A stretch of 64,000 nucleotides of DNA from JAEVLT01 sp964484065. GTDB lineage: Bacteria; Bacillota; Bacilli; Bacillales; Cytobacillaceae. The stretch lies in the NCBI GenBank assembly GCA_964484065.1, contig CAZAEW010000001.1:186001-250000 (forward strand), read 5' to 3'. This document shows positions 43,487-51,683 of the stretch, in pieces (the stretch's first letter is position 1; each line of letters starts with the position of its first letter). The position numbers and the translations under genes were made by a program. Below the pieces are notes generated by a model. That model was not told the origin of the DNA. It worked only from the letters and a program-made list of their open reading frames with translations, and did not search any database.

Positions 43487-44068
43487 ATGCAAAAAAGTAT
43501 TGTCATTCTCATTATGTCTATCCTTTTAAACGGCTGTAATTCTAGTGATAATATCAAAAGAGATCAAAATCAAACCTTGAATGTGAAAAACAGCTATATT
43601 CAGGATGTAGATCGAAAAACCGGACAGGAGATTTCGAAGCATTTAGTCGAACTCGCCACAAGCATTCCAAATGTTCATGATGCAACGGCGGTGGTTTTGG
43701 GAAGATATGCAATGGTTGGAATTGATGTTGATTCAAAAATGGACCGTTCAAAGGTTGGCAGTATTAAATATTCGGTAGCCGAAGCATTAAAGAAAGATCC
43801 TTATGGCGCTTATGCAGTCGTAGTTGCCGATCCTGACACAACACAACGACTAAAAAATATTTCTGATGAGATAAAAAGAGGACGACCTATCCAAGGGATA
43901 ATGGTTGAACTTTCCGAAGTGGCAGGCAGGCTTATGCCGGAGGTGCCGGGAAATCTAGTAAATCCTACACCAAAAACCGGAACAGAGGATCAAAAAAAGG
44001 AGCTCCCGGAAAATGTAAAAAACAATCTTGATCGAAAACAAGAAGATCAGTCTTACCATCAAAAATAA
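43487..44068 (+). CDS. ylaJ: YhcN/YlaJ family sporulation lipoprotein
   Basis: A 193-residue lipoprotein of the YhcN/YlaJ family, found in the spore inner membrane region and linked to germination. The signal peptide ends in the lipobox LNGC (Cys17). The conserved core includes HLVELATSIPNVHDATAVVLGRYAMVGIDVD (about 51-82) and KYSVAEALKKDPYGAYAVVVADPD. The C-terminus is charged and low in complexity. ATG follows GGAGGGGG. Divergent from ylaK, as in B. subtilis. Confidence 0.92.
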   Translation: MQKSIVILIMSILLNGCNSSDNIKRDQNQTLNVKNSYIQDVDRKTGQEISKHLVELATSIPNVHDATAVVLGRYAMVGIDVDSKMDRSKVGSIKYSVAEALKKDPYGAYAVVVADPDTTQRLKNISDEIKRGRPIQGIMVELSEVAGRLMPEVPGNLVNPTPKTGTEDQKKELPENVKNNLDRKQEDQSYHQK

Positions 44069-44097
44069 GCCTAGTCCCCTAGGCTTATTTCTTTTTG
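44063..44097. terminator. Terminator after ylaJ
   Basis: AAATAAGCCTAG (44063-44074) pairs perfectly with 44079-44090, followed by CTTTTT on the plus strand. Confidence 0.88.
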
Positions 44098-44109
44098 CCA
44101 ACCAGACGC

Positions 44110-44565
44110 TTACGCTTTTCGGATTGCATCCATCACTTGCTTGTCCAAACGTGCAGCAGCATCTTTATCATACGTTTTATCATAAGCAGGTTCAGTCACA
44201 ATTTTAGAACCATAAAACATAACATCCCGCACTTCATGAATTTTGACTTGTACCAGTGCAAGCTTTAATGGTACTTCGTCCATTTTCTCCTGAATTACAG
44301 CAGCCTCACCTTGAATGGAGTATGTAGATTCATTTGCAATTAAATTAATGACAACCTTATTATTTTGGTTAATATTTTGAATAATTCTTGAACGATTATC
44401 AACGGCAAAGTAAATCATTTGTTCATCTTTTGCCAATATCCAAGAAAGAGCACTGACATTTGGGCCCCCTGCCTCGAAATCAATGGTTGCAATTGTGACA
44501 AACCTTTCCTTTTGCAGTTCATCAAAAAGCGGTTTAATTAACTTTTGCTCAACTTGATTTGCCAT
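44110..44565 (-). CDS. Pyridoxamine 5'-phosphate oxidase family (FMN-binding split-barrel) protein
   Basis: A 151-residue protein with the PNPOx-like split-barrel fold that usually binds FMN or F420. The pattern FVTIATIDFEAGGPNVSALSWILAKDEQMIYFAVDNRSRIIQNINQNNKVVINL (about 22-75) is typical of the group. True pyridoxamine phosphate oxidase is longer, so the substrate is unknown. ATG follows GGAAGGGG. It converges on ylaJ and is divergent from ylaI. Confidence 0.82.
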   Translation of the reverse strand: MANQVEQKLIKPLFDELQKERFVTIATIDFEAGGPNVSALSWILAKDEQMIYFAVDNRSRIIQNINQNNKVVINLIANESTYSIQGEAAVIQEKMDEVPLKLALVQVKIHEVRDVMFYGSKIVTEPAYDKTYDKDAAARLDKQVMDAIRKA

Positions 44566-44787
44566 TTCACTACCCCTTCCATTATTTACCTTATATTTGA
44601 AACTGTAATTTCATATTACTATTATTGCTTTTTTTGAGCAAATAATATGAAACAATACTCCTTGCGAATGAGGCAAAAGGATATTTTTATCGTCAACGCT
44701 GCTTCTCTGCTCTTACCTTTCGCAGCAACGGCATGATATACTATAATATATTATTCGTTGTGCCATGGAAAAGATTTGAGGTGTTTT

Positions 44788-44988
44788 ATGAGAGTAAAAT
44801 GTGTTATATGTGATAAAGTGGAACGAATTGACGATGAGTCGATCGTGGCAAAACGCCTTAGAAATCGTCCAATCCATACCTATATGTGCGATTCCTGTTC
44901 AACCAGAATAGAAGAAAAAACAAAAGCAAGGCTTGCAACAGGCAAATTCCGCTTTTACCGGGCAAGATCGGACAATGAAGATTGGTAA
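44788..44988 (+). CDS. ylaI: YlaI family zinc-ribbon protein (DUF2197)
   Basis: A 66-residue protein with two CxxC pairs, CVIC (5-8) and CDSC (34-37), forming a likely zinc ribbon; RRNRPIHTYM-type sequence lies between them. The role is unknown. ATG at 44788 follows GAGGTG; a reading from 44758 is not supported. A TATAAT box lies near 44743. Confidence 0.87.
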   Translation: MRVKCVICDKVERIDDESIVAKRLRNRPIHTYMCDSCSTRIEEKTKARLATGKFRFYRARSDNEDW

Positions 44989-45000
44989 CTTTTTGGCATA

Positions 45001-45036
45001 AAAAAACCCCGGCCTCAATTTAGGCCGGGGTTTTTG
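45001..45036. terminator. Bidirectional terminator between ylaI and the 45037 gene
   Basis: AAAAACCCCGGCCT (45002-45015) pairs perfectly with 45022-45035. Confidence 0.93.
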
Positions 45037-45330
45037 CTATTCTTCAATTGGATAGTTTTCGTATCTTTCCGGATTTTCATTAATTTGATTTAGGAGAATC
45101 TCAGTCAATTCAACCGGAAAACGATTTTGTTTATTTTCTCCATTTAAGGAATAAGAAACGAAATACATAAATTCATCCTTAGATACATCTAATTCATGAA
45201 TTCCATGATCCTCTTTTAAAATATTTTCGAATAAATCTTTTGTTTCCGCTGCGGCCGAGTCATCCGGACGGGCATCGCAGACAACTTTTATCGTCAGCCA
45301 ATTATAAAGGGTATCCTGTAAAGATTTCAT
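45037..45330 (-). CDS. Small acidic hypothetical protein downstream of ylaH
   Basis: A 97-residue soluble acidic protein. Visible features are LYNWLTIKVVCDARPDDSAAAET and ENPERYENYPIEE. I do not recognise a named family. ATG follows GGGGGTGG, and it starts 13 bases after ylaH, so it is co-transcribed with ylaH. The strong SD and terminator support it as a real gene. Confidence 0.82.
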   Translation of the reverse strand: MKSLQDTLYNWLTIKVVCDARPDDSAAAETKDLFENILKEDHGIHELDVSKDEFMYFVSYSLNGENKQNRFPVELTEILLNQINENPERYENYPIEE

Positions 45331-45343
45331 ATTTCCACCCCCT

Positions 45344-45658
45344 TTATTTCATTTCGGCCTGTTGTTTTTTCGATTGACGGAGGCGAATTTTATAAATAAT
45401 TAAAATCAGCGCCGCAACAAGTAGACCTTCTGCAATCGGCAAAAACACACCAAAAAATGTTAATACCGTGCAGCCAAGAATTAAAAAGGCATATATAACG
45501 AATGACTTCACAAGCGGGAGCTTCCGGGCAAATCCTAATTTATAAACAATAATCGATAATGCAACAATCGTAAGATATAAAAGCCACATGCCAACTTCAG
45601 GCTGTTTATTTACTTGATAGAGAGCAGCAAAAAATGAAAGTCTGTCGGTTATATCCAT
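45344..45658 (-). CDS. ylaH: YlaH-like membrane protein
   Basis: A 104-residue protein with three hydrophobic helices (about 23-40, 50-70 and 74-90) and a basic, Gln-rich tail. KLGFARKLPLVKSFVIYAFLILGC near 40-64 is characteristic. The function is unknown. ATG follows AAAGGAGG. It lies downstream of typA as in B. subtilis. Confidence 0.88.
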   Translation of the reverse strand: MDITDRLSFFAALYQVNKQPEVGMWLLYLTIVALSIIVYKLGFARKLPLVKSFVIYAFLILGCTVLTFFGVFLPIAEGLLVAALILIIYKIRLRQSKKQQAEMK

Positions 45659-45765
45659 TTCTTTTAAACTCCTCCTTTAAAAAAGTTCGATCAGCTCTTT
45701 TAAAGAGTTGGCAGTGGCATCAAGGTGCTTTCCCGGGGGAGTTATACCAAAAGCCTAAATACCCT

Positions 45766-47604
45766 TTAGCTCAATTCAGCGTATTTCTTTTTTCTTGCCA
45801 ATTTTTCACGTTCGTTTTTATCGAGTATTTTTTTACGCAAACGGACTGACACTGGAGTTACTTCACAATACTCGTCATCATTTAAGTATTCTAAAGACTC
45901 TTCTAAAGTCATAACCCGCGGTCTTTTAATTACGTTTGTTTGGTCTTTTGTAGCAGACCGGACATTTGTTTGTTGTTTCATTTTTGTAATATTAACCGAA
46001 ATATCATTTTCACGAGTGTTTTCGCCTACAATCATTCCCTCGTAGATTTCAGTTCCCGGTTCAACAAAAATCGTACCCCTGTCTTCTACTTGCATGATCC
46101 CATATGTTGTTGCCTTTCCTGTTTCCATTGAGACAAGGACACCTTGGTGTCTTCCCCCAACTTGACCAGGAATCATTGGCTGATAGCTGTCAAAGGTATG
46201 ATTTAGAATTCCATAACCGCGTGTTAAGGTCATGAACTCTGTCGTGTAACCGATAAGTCCACGTGCAGGTACATTGAAGATTAAACGAACTTGACCATTT
46301 CCATTATTAATCATATCAAGTAATTCGCCTTTACGGGCTCCCATTGATTCCATGATGGATCCTGTGTTTTCTTCAGGAACATCAATTTGGACTCTTTCAA
46401 CCGGCTCACATCGTACCCCATCAATTTCTCTCACGATTACTTCTGGTTTTGAAACTTGCAGTTCATAGCCTTCACGACGCATGTTTTCAATTAAGATCGA
46501 TAAATGAAGTTCACCGCGTCCAGATACAATCCAGGCATCAGGTGAATCTGTATTGTCAACACGGAGACTAACATCCGTATGCAATTGTGCACGCAATCTT
46601 TCTTCAATCTTTCTTGAAGTTAAATACTTTCCTTCTTTTCCGGCAAACGGGCTGTTGTTTACTAGGAAAGTCATTTGCAGGGTCGGTTCGTCAATTCTTA
46701 GTACCGGAAGTGCTTCCTGGTGCTCAAATGGACAAACAGTTTCCCCGACATTAATATCTTCCATTCCTGAAACGGCAATTAAGTCACCAGCATAGGCTTC
46801 TTCGATTTCTTCACGTTTTAGACCAAAGAAACCAAACAATTTTGTTACGCGGAACTGTTTAACAGTACCATCTAATTTCATTAGGGCAACTTGCTGGCCA
46901 ACCTTCATTGTTCCTCGGAACACACGGCCAATTCCGATTCTTCCAAGATAATCATTATAATCTAACAGAGCAACTTGGAATTGTAGCGGTTCCTCTCGAT
47001 TATCAACAGGTGAAGGGATATGTTCAATAATTGACTCATATAACGACTGCATATTCTCGTCCTGCTTTTCAGGGTCTAAACTTGCGGTTCCATTAATAGC
47101 GGAAGCATAAACAACCGGGAACTCAAGCTGGTCTTCATTTGCTCCAAGTTCAATAAATAAATCGATTACTTCGTCAACCACTTCAGCAGGGCGGGCAAAA
47201 TCGCGGTCAATTTTATTTACAACTACAATTGGCGTTAGCTTTTGTTCCAGCGCTTTTTTCAAAACAAAACGAGTTTGCGGCATACAACCTTCATATGCAT
47301 CAACAACTAAAAGCACGCCATCAACCATTTTCATGATTCGTTCTACTTCACCGCCAAAGTCAGCGTGTCCAGGAGTATCAAGGATGTTGATCCTTGTGTC
47401 TTTATATTGAATAGCGGTGTTTTTTGCTAAGATGGTTATTCCGCGTTCTCTTTCCAAGTCATTGGAATCCATTGCACGCTCTTCAACATGCTCATTAGAG
47501 CGAAATGTTCCAGCTTGCTTCAACAATTGGTCAACCAAAGTTGTTTTCCCGTGGTCAACGTGGGCAATAATAGCAATATTGCGTATATCTTCTCTTAATT
47601 TCAA
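45766..47604 (-). CDS. typA: GTP-binding ribosome-associated protein TypA/BipA
   Basis: BipA is a translational GTPase related to EF-G that helps ribosome assembly and stress adaptation. The 612-residue product has G1 AHVDHGKT (14-21), G2 RGITI, G3 DTPGHADFGGE and G4 NKIDRD, then the EF-G-like domains and a BipA C-terminal domain with PGQVGGRHQGVLVS. The start is TTG at 47604, nine bases after AGGAG. No clear terminator separates it from ylaH. Confidence 0.97.
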   Translation of the reverse strand: MKLREDIRNIAIIAHVDHGKTTLVDQLLKQAGTFRSNEHVEERAMDSNDLERERGITILAKNTAIQYKDTRINILDTPGHADFGGEVERIMKMVDGVLLVVDAYEGCMPQTRFVLKKALEQKLTPIVVVNKIDRDFARPAEVVDEVIDLFIELGANEDQLEFPVVYASAINGTASLDPEKQDENMQSLYESIIEHIPSPVDNREEPLQFQVALLDYNDYLGRIGIGRVFRGTMKVGQQVALMKLDGTVKQFRVTKLFGFFGLKREEIEEAYAGDLIAVSGMEDINVGETVCPFEHQEALPVLRIDEPTLQMTFLVNNSPFAGKEGKYLTSRKIEERLRAQLHTDVSLRVDNTDSPDAWIVSGRGELHLSILIENMRREGYELQVSKPEVIVREIDGVRCEPVERVQIDVPEENTGSIMESMGARKGELLDMINNGNGQVRLIFNVPARGLIGYTTEFMTLTRGYGILNHTFDSYQPMIPGQVGGRHQGVLVSMETGKATTYGIMQVEDRGTIFVEPGTEIYEGMIVGENTRENDISVNITKMKQQTNVRSATKDQTNVIKRPRVMTLEESLEYLNDDEYCEVTPVSVRLRKKILDKNEREKLARKKKYAELS

Positions 47605-47809
47605 AAATGTTCACTCCTACTTAATTTCTTATAAAAAAACAATCTTATGTTAGTCTCCCATTCACAACCAAAATATTATACCACATTTAATGTGGAAACC
47701 TACAAGTGTTTTATTGTACAATGTATATTAACAGCAATCAAGGTGCTAATTCAACAAATTATTACGAAAAAGAAAATTTTTTATATTTACACAAAGGGGA
47801 ATAGGCTAA

Positions 47810-47995
47810 ATGAAACAAATTAAATGGGTTTTTCTCATCTATGCGATTCTTTCGGCGGCGTTTATCTCGGGGATCGGTGTCGCCGTGGCTGAAGAAAGTT
47901 TAATCGGCGTGGCTGGCTGCACGATTGGGCTTGTGGTGATTATGGGGTTAGGATTTAAACGAAAAAAGAAAATGAGAGAAAATGGTCTTCTATAG
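47810..47995 (+). CDS. ylaF: YlaF family membrane protein (DUF5325)
   Basis: A 61-residue protein with two transmembrane helices (about 6-26 and 31-48) and a basic KRKKKMRE tail that should face the cytoplasm. The function is unknown. ATG follows AAAGGGGAA. Divergent from typA, as in B. subtilis. Confidence 0.87.
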   Translation: MKQIKWVFLIYAILSAAFISGIGVAVAEESLIGVAGCTIGLVVIMGLGFKRKKKMRENGLL

Positions 47996-48000
47996 GAGTG

Positions 48001-48029
48001 AAAGAGGATGCAGCGCTGCATCCTCTTTT
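48001..48029. terminator. Bidirectional terminator between ylaF and the inositol monophosphatase gene
   Basis: A perfect 14-base-pair palindrome (48001-48014 / 48015-48028) has no unpaired loop in DNA, and T residues follow on the plus strand. Confidence 0.85.
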
Positions 48030-48830
48030 CTATTGCCATTTACCATCTTTCAGATAGTCTTTTAAGATCGTTTCATGAAGACCAGGCTTCGCAACAAACA
48101 AAGTATTTTTTTCGAGAAAGTTTAAATTTTCCCCTTTTAAGTTCGTTACGATTCCGCCTAATTCTTCGACTATGACAGCCCCTGCACCAAAATCCCAAGG
48201 TGCAAGCCTCAGCGAGATATAGGCATCCAGCCGCCCGGAAGCAACAAAAGCCATTTCTAAGGCAGCAGATCCATAAGAGCGAATTCCGCGAACATCCTTT
48301 GCAAGCGGAATAAGCAAGTTATGATCAATCCGGTCATTTTCCAATAACCATGTCGCATTTAATGACAGGATCGCTTTGTTAACATCTACCCTTTCTAATT
48401 CAGGGAGCTTTAACTCATTCATATAGGCTCCACAGCCTTTTTGTGCATGATACAATTCATCATGCACAACATCGTAAATAAGTCCGATCATTCCCGTCCC
48501 ATTCTCGTAGATCCCAAGAGAAATCGCAAAATCCCGCTGCTGATGAATAAAATTCATAGTCCCATCAATTGGATCAAGGATCCAGACGATTCCCTCAAGG
48601 CTGTCCAGCTGATCGCCAAAACCTTCTTCTCCCAGTATTTTGTGGTCAGGAAACGTTTTTCTGATTTTTTCAATAAAAAATTGTTCAATTTCACGGTCCA
48701 TATTTGTAACCAAATCATTCGCGTTTGACTTGGTTTGGATATTTAATGTCTGATCAAAGGATTCCCGAATGATCGTTCCTGCCTCTTTAACCCATTGTTT
48801 TGCGTAGGAATCGACATTTTCCCAGTTCAT
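48030..48830 (-). CDS. yktC: Inositol monophosphatase family protein (YktC)
   Basis: A Mg-dependent phosphatase of the IMPase superfamily. The 266-residue product has the metal-binding motifs GEEGF (about 67-71), WILDPIDGTMNFIH (about 82-95) and LAPWDFGAG (about 208-216). The physiological substrate is unsettled (myo-inositol phosphate or a nucleotide such as PAP). ATG follows TGGGGGTT. It lies beside ylaF/yktB as in B. subtilis. Confidence 0.92.
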   Translation of the reverse strand: MNWENVDSYAKQWVKEAGTIIRESFDQTLNIQTKSNANDLVTNMDREIEQFFIEKIRKTFPDHKILGEEGFGDQLDSLEGIVWILDPIDGTMNFIHQQRDFAISLGIYENGTGMIGLIYDVVHDELYHAQKGCGAYMNELKLPELERVDVNKAILSLNATWLLENDRIDHNLLIPLAKDVRGIRSYGSAALEMAFVASGRLDAYISLRLAPWDFGAGAVIVEELGGIVTNLKGENLNFLEKNTLFVAKPGLHETILKDYLKDGKWQ

Positions 48831-49086
48831 TTTGTAACCCCCATTCCCCTAAATCTCGTCATCGTTAAGCCTGCGTTATGTATAAAAAAGTCTTAAAAAC
48901 GTTATTAAGTTAAGCTTATAAAAAAAAAGCTGCCTATTCAACTTTTTGGTTCTTTATAGCGGATTTTTTTCCCATAAAGCAATAAACGAACTCCCATCTC
49001 TTACCCATAGGAGTTCGTTCTAGTGTAATCCAATATCATTTCTATTTGGTTTCATCAGTTAATGTTTCCCCTTGCCTGAACTTAAA
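48831..49086. other. Intergenic region with a terminator hairpin
   Basis: There is no gene. AACGAACTCC (48985-48994) pairs with GGAGTTCGTT (49010-49019), with a weak T stretch on the minus strand, and probably ends the small gene at 49087. The remainder is AT-rich promoter sequence for yktC. Confidence 0.5.
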
Positions 49087-49284
49087 TTATAGAGCTTTTA
49101 GTCGGATTAATTCCTGGCGGATTTTCTCAAGCTTTTGCTTGCAGTTTTTCATCTTCTCCCCGTTGTTTTCTGTCATAGCCTCAAATAGCACAGCCAGCTC
49201 ATAATCCAGTTCCAATCTCAGTACAGCAGATCTTTCCTTCTCACCAGGTTTTTTTCGGGATGTATTCATTACCTGTCTCATCAT
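49087..49284 (-). CDS. Small charged coiled-coil hypothetical protein
   Basis: About 65 residues, highly charged and probably all helical (LRLELDYELAVLFEAM, then KLEKIRQELIRLKAL). It resembles a short coiled-coil or regulator-binding peptide; no family is recognised. Two adjacent ATGs (49284, 49281) follow AAGGGGGTC. It stands alone between yktC and yktB, with its own terminator hairpin. Confidence 0.65.
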   Translation of the reverse strand: MMRQVMNTSRKKPGEKERSAVLRLELDYELAVLFEAMTENNGEKMKNCKQKLEKIRQELIRLKAL

Positions 49285-49463
49285 ATAAAGACCCCCTTTT
49301 CTACTTAACTGATTTTTCAAATTTTTTTACTATTATAATATGAAAATACCTGAAAACTTGCAACTAATTTGTGCTAACACCTAGAAAATAAGGAAAGGCA
49401 GAAAAATTCAAGTTTTGCTTTTAATATGTTAAAATAATGGAAAAAAAGCTTTTGGAGGGAATA

Positions 49464-50084
49464 ATGGAGTTTACAGGTTTTTCAAATGAAGACTTTGATG
49501 TATTTTTTATAGATGGATTAGAAGCAAGAATGGATGGCTTAAAAGAAAAAATCCGTCCAAAATTAGAAAGTTTGGGGCACCATTTTGCCCCAACATTATC
49601 CGCATTAACAGGTGATGAAATTTTTGCTCATACAGCAAAGCATGCCAGAAGGACGAAAAATCCCCCAAACGATACTTGGGTTGCATTTGCAGCTAATCCA
49701 CGGGGCTATAAAATGCTTCCACATTTTCAGATTGGATTATGGAGCTCTCATTTGTTTATTTGGTTTGCAGTTATCTATGAATCCCCCCATAAACAGGAAT
49801 TCGGAAGGAAATTTGAAGAAAACGCAGACAATATCTATACAATGATTCCCGATGACTTTGTTTGGTCTCTTGATCACACAAAACCTGAGGCTGTTAAACA
49901 TCACGATTTAACAAAGCAGCAATTGCTTGGCTATTTCCAAAAACTGCAAACAGTCAAAAAAGCGGAAATCCTCTGCGGGCTGCAAATCGACCGCAGCTTA
50001 GCTGTAAATATGCGTGCAGAAGAACTGCAAAACAAAATCGATCAAGTATTAAAAACAGTCATACCATTATATAAAATGCTCTAA
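49464..50084 (+). CDS. yktB: DUF1054 family protein YktB
   Basis: A 206-residue protein of the DUF1054 (UPF0637) family; its function is unknown. Conserved parts are FSNEDFDVFFIDGLEARM (about 5-22), GHHFAPTLSALTGDE (about 38-52) and LPHFQIGLWSSHLFIWFAVIYE (about 84-105). ATG at 49464 follows GGAGGGAA; a reading from 49437 lacks an SD. Convergent with yktA. Confidence 0.92.
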   Translation: MEFTGFSNEDFDVFFIDGLEARMDGLKEKIRPKLESLGHHFAPTLSALTGDEIFAHTAKHARRTKNPPNDTWVAFAANPRGYKMLPHFQIGLWSSHLFIWFAVIYESPHKQEFGRKFEENADNIYTMIPDDFVWSLDHTKPEAVKHHDLTKQQLLGYFQKLQTVKKAEILCGLQIDRSLAVNMRAEELQNKIDQVLKTVIPLYKML

Positions 50085-50089
50085 AGAAA

Positions 50090-50118
50090 ATAGCTCCAGG
50101 ACCGCCTGGAGCTTTTTC
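50090..50118. terminator. Bidirectional terminator between yktB and yktA
   Basis: AGCTCCAGG (50092-50100) pairs with CCTGGAGCT (50105-50113), loop ACCG, followed by TTTTTC. Confidence 0.88.
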
Positions 50119-50121
50119 TTC

Positions 50122-50394
50122 TTATTTCATTGTGATGGTTTCTTCAGATTCTGCTGCTTTTGCTTTCTTTATTGTCTGATAAGAAGAATAACCGCTGCTT
50201 TCTTCAAATTCCCCGCATAGCTTTTTTTCTTCCGCCATGCTAGGCACGATTTCTTTAAAGCGGCGGTAGGCTGTCATAAATTCTTCCTTATTGATTCCTT
50301 TTTCATATGCTTTTTCAACTGCTTCAAAAAATTTTATTACATCGACCGTTTCGACGGTTGTCCAAGTATAATCGATGGGATATTGATACTCCAT
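50122..50394 (-). CDS. yktA: UPF0223 family protein YktA
   Basis: A 90-residue protein of the UPF0223 family; its function is unknown. The start MEYQYPIDYTWTTVETVDVIKFFEAVEKAYEKG and the following RRFKEIVPSMAEEKKLCGEFEESSGYSSYQTIKKAK are family-typical. ATG at 50394 follows AGGTG; GTG nine bases upstream overlaps the SD. Confidence 0.92.
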   Translation of the reverse strand: MEYQYPIDYTWTTVETVDVIKFFEAVEKAYEKGINKEEFMTAYRRFKEIVPSMAEEKKLCGEFEESSGYSSYQTIKKAKAAESEETITMK

Positions 50395-50455
50395 ATTCTT
50401 CACCTGCTTTGCATGTTATGTTTTCAATGTACCCCATTTCGTTTTTCTTATGAAG

Positions 50456-51415
50456 TTATTCGCTCCATTTTGTTCGGATTTGTTCAGCTTCGATGATTAT
50501 CCGATTAAAGAGCTCTTCCACTGATGGTACATCTTTAATTAAACCCATCACTTGACCTGCCCAGCCAAATCCTTCATCCGTGTTTCCGTCATAAATATAA
50601 CGGGTATTGGCCTTACCGCTTATGTAATCCTTTAAATTTTCATATCCGCCACTATTTTTTTCAATTTCTAAAATTTTGTCCGTCCAGCTGTTGGCAATGG
50701 CTCTTGCAGGTGCGCCAATCGATCTTTTAATCACAACTGTATCTGCTTCGCTTCCAGAGACGAGGGCATTTTTATAAACTTCGCTTGCATGAACACATTC
50801 CTTTGTTGCGATGAATCGCGTCCCCATTTCAATTCCTTCTGCCCCAAGGCACAATGCCGCCATCAGTCCTCTTCCATCTCCGATTCCCCCGGAAGCAATG
50901 ACTGGAATCGAGACCGAATCAGCCACTTGAGGAATCAGGACCATCGTCCCCAGATCATCTCTGCCTAAGTGTCCTCCGCCTTCCTGTCCGACTACCATAA
51001 CTGCATCGGCACCAAGCTCTTCCGCTTTTTCCGCCTGCCTTCTAGCCGCTACAAGAACAAGTTTCTTTATACCGGTTCCTTTTAGTTGGTCAAAAATGGG
51101 AGCCGGATTGCCGCCCGTCATTGTAACGACTGAAACCTCCTCCTCAATCGCAACTTGCAGCATGTCATGAAAAGGTCTTCCATGGTTTCCGATCGCAAAA
51201 TTGACACCAAATGGATTCAAGGTCAGCTGTTTTACCTTGCGAATTTCTTCTCTCAGACTTTCCGGGTTCGGTAAAGACATTGCTGTAATTTGCCCAAGCC
51301 CCCCAGCATTGGAAACAGCGGCTGCTAATTCAGAATAAGCAAGATAAGCGAGTCCTCCTTGAATAATCGGATATTGAATATTTAGTATATCTGTAACACG
51401 AGTACGCCAGTTCAT
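50456..51415 (-). CDS. Nitronate monooxygenase family (FabK/2-nitropropane dioxygenase-like) flavoprotein
   Basis: A 319-residue TIM-barrel flavoprotein of the NMO/FabK family. It oxidises nitronates or reduces enoyl thioesters, depending on subgroup. IQYPIIQGGLAYLAYSELAAAVSNAGGLG (about 13-41) and the FMN-binding AVMVVGQEGGGHLGRDD (about 140-156) and IPVIASGGIGDGRGLMAALCLGAEGIEMGTRF (about 170-202) are clear. The exact reaction cannot be set from sequence alone. ATG follows GGGGGAAG. Confidence 0.88.
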   Translation of the reverse strand: MNWRTRVTDILNIQYPIIQGGLAYLAYSELAAAVSNAGGLGQITAMSLPNPESLREEIRKVKQLTLNPFGVNFAIGNHGRPFHDMLQVAIEEEVSVVTMTGGNPAPIFDQLKGTGIKKLVLVAARRQAEKAEELGADAVMVVGQEGGGHLGRDDLGTMVLIPQVADSVSIPVIASGGIGDGRGLMAALCLGAEGIEMGTRFIATKECVHASEVYKNALVSGSEADTVVIKRSIGAPARAIANSWTDKILEIEKNSGGYENLKDYISGKANTRYIYDGNTDEGFGWAGQVMGLIKDVPSVEELFNRIIIEAEQIRTKWSE

Positions 51416-51683
51416 TTATCTTCCCCCTTAAAATAATCTATTAGTTATTTCTTTCTGGTTGGGTAAAATTCCTTTAAAAAAGGAAAAACTAATCTGACAA
51501 GTTGAACGGGATAAAGAAAACTCGCCGATTGACGAGACTTAAAGGCGAAGTTGCACCTATTCTTTCCTTCTAGCTAAAAAATGAAAGATTTTTTTATATG
51601 CAACCAAAGTTTATAATGCTATAATGCATATGTTTTGATTAATCATTAAAAAGAGTATTTTTCACATAAAGAGGTGTAAACAA
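51416..51683. other. Promoter region of speA
   Basis: These 268 bases hold no gene. AACTCGCC...GGCGAAGTT (about 51520-51553) forms a hairpin upstream of a TATAAT box near 51610 that faces speA. Confidence 0.45.
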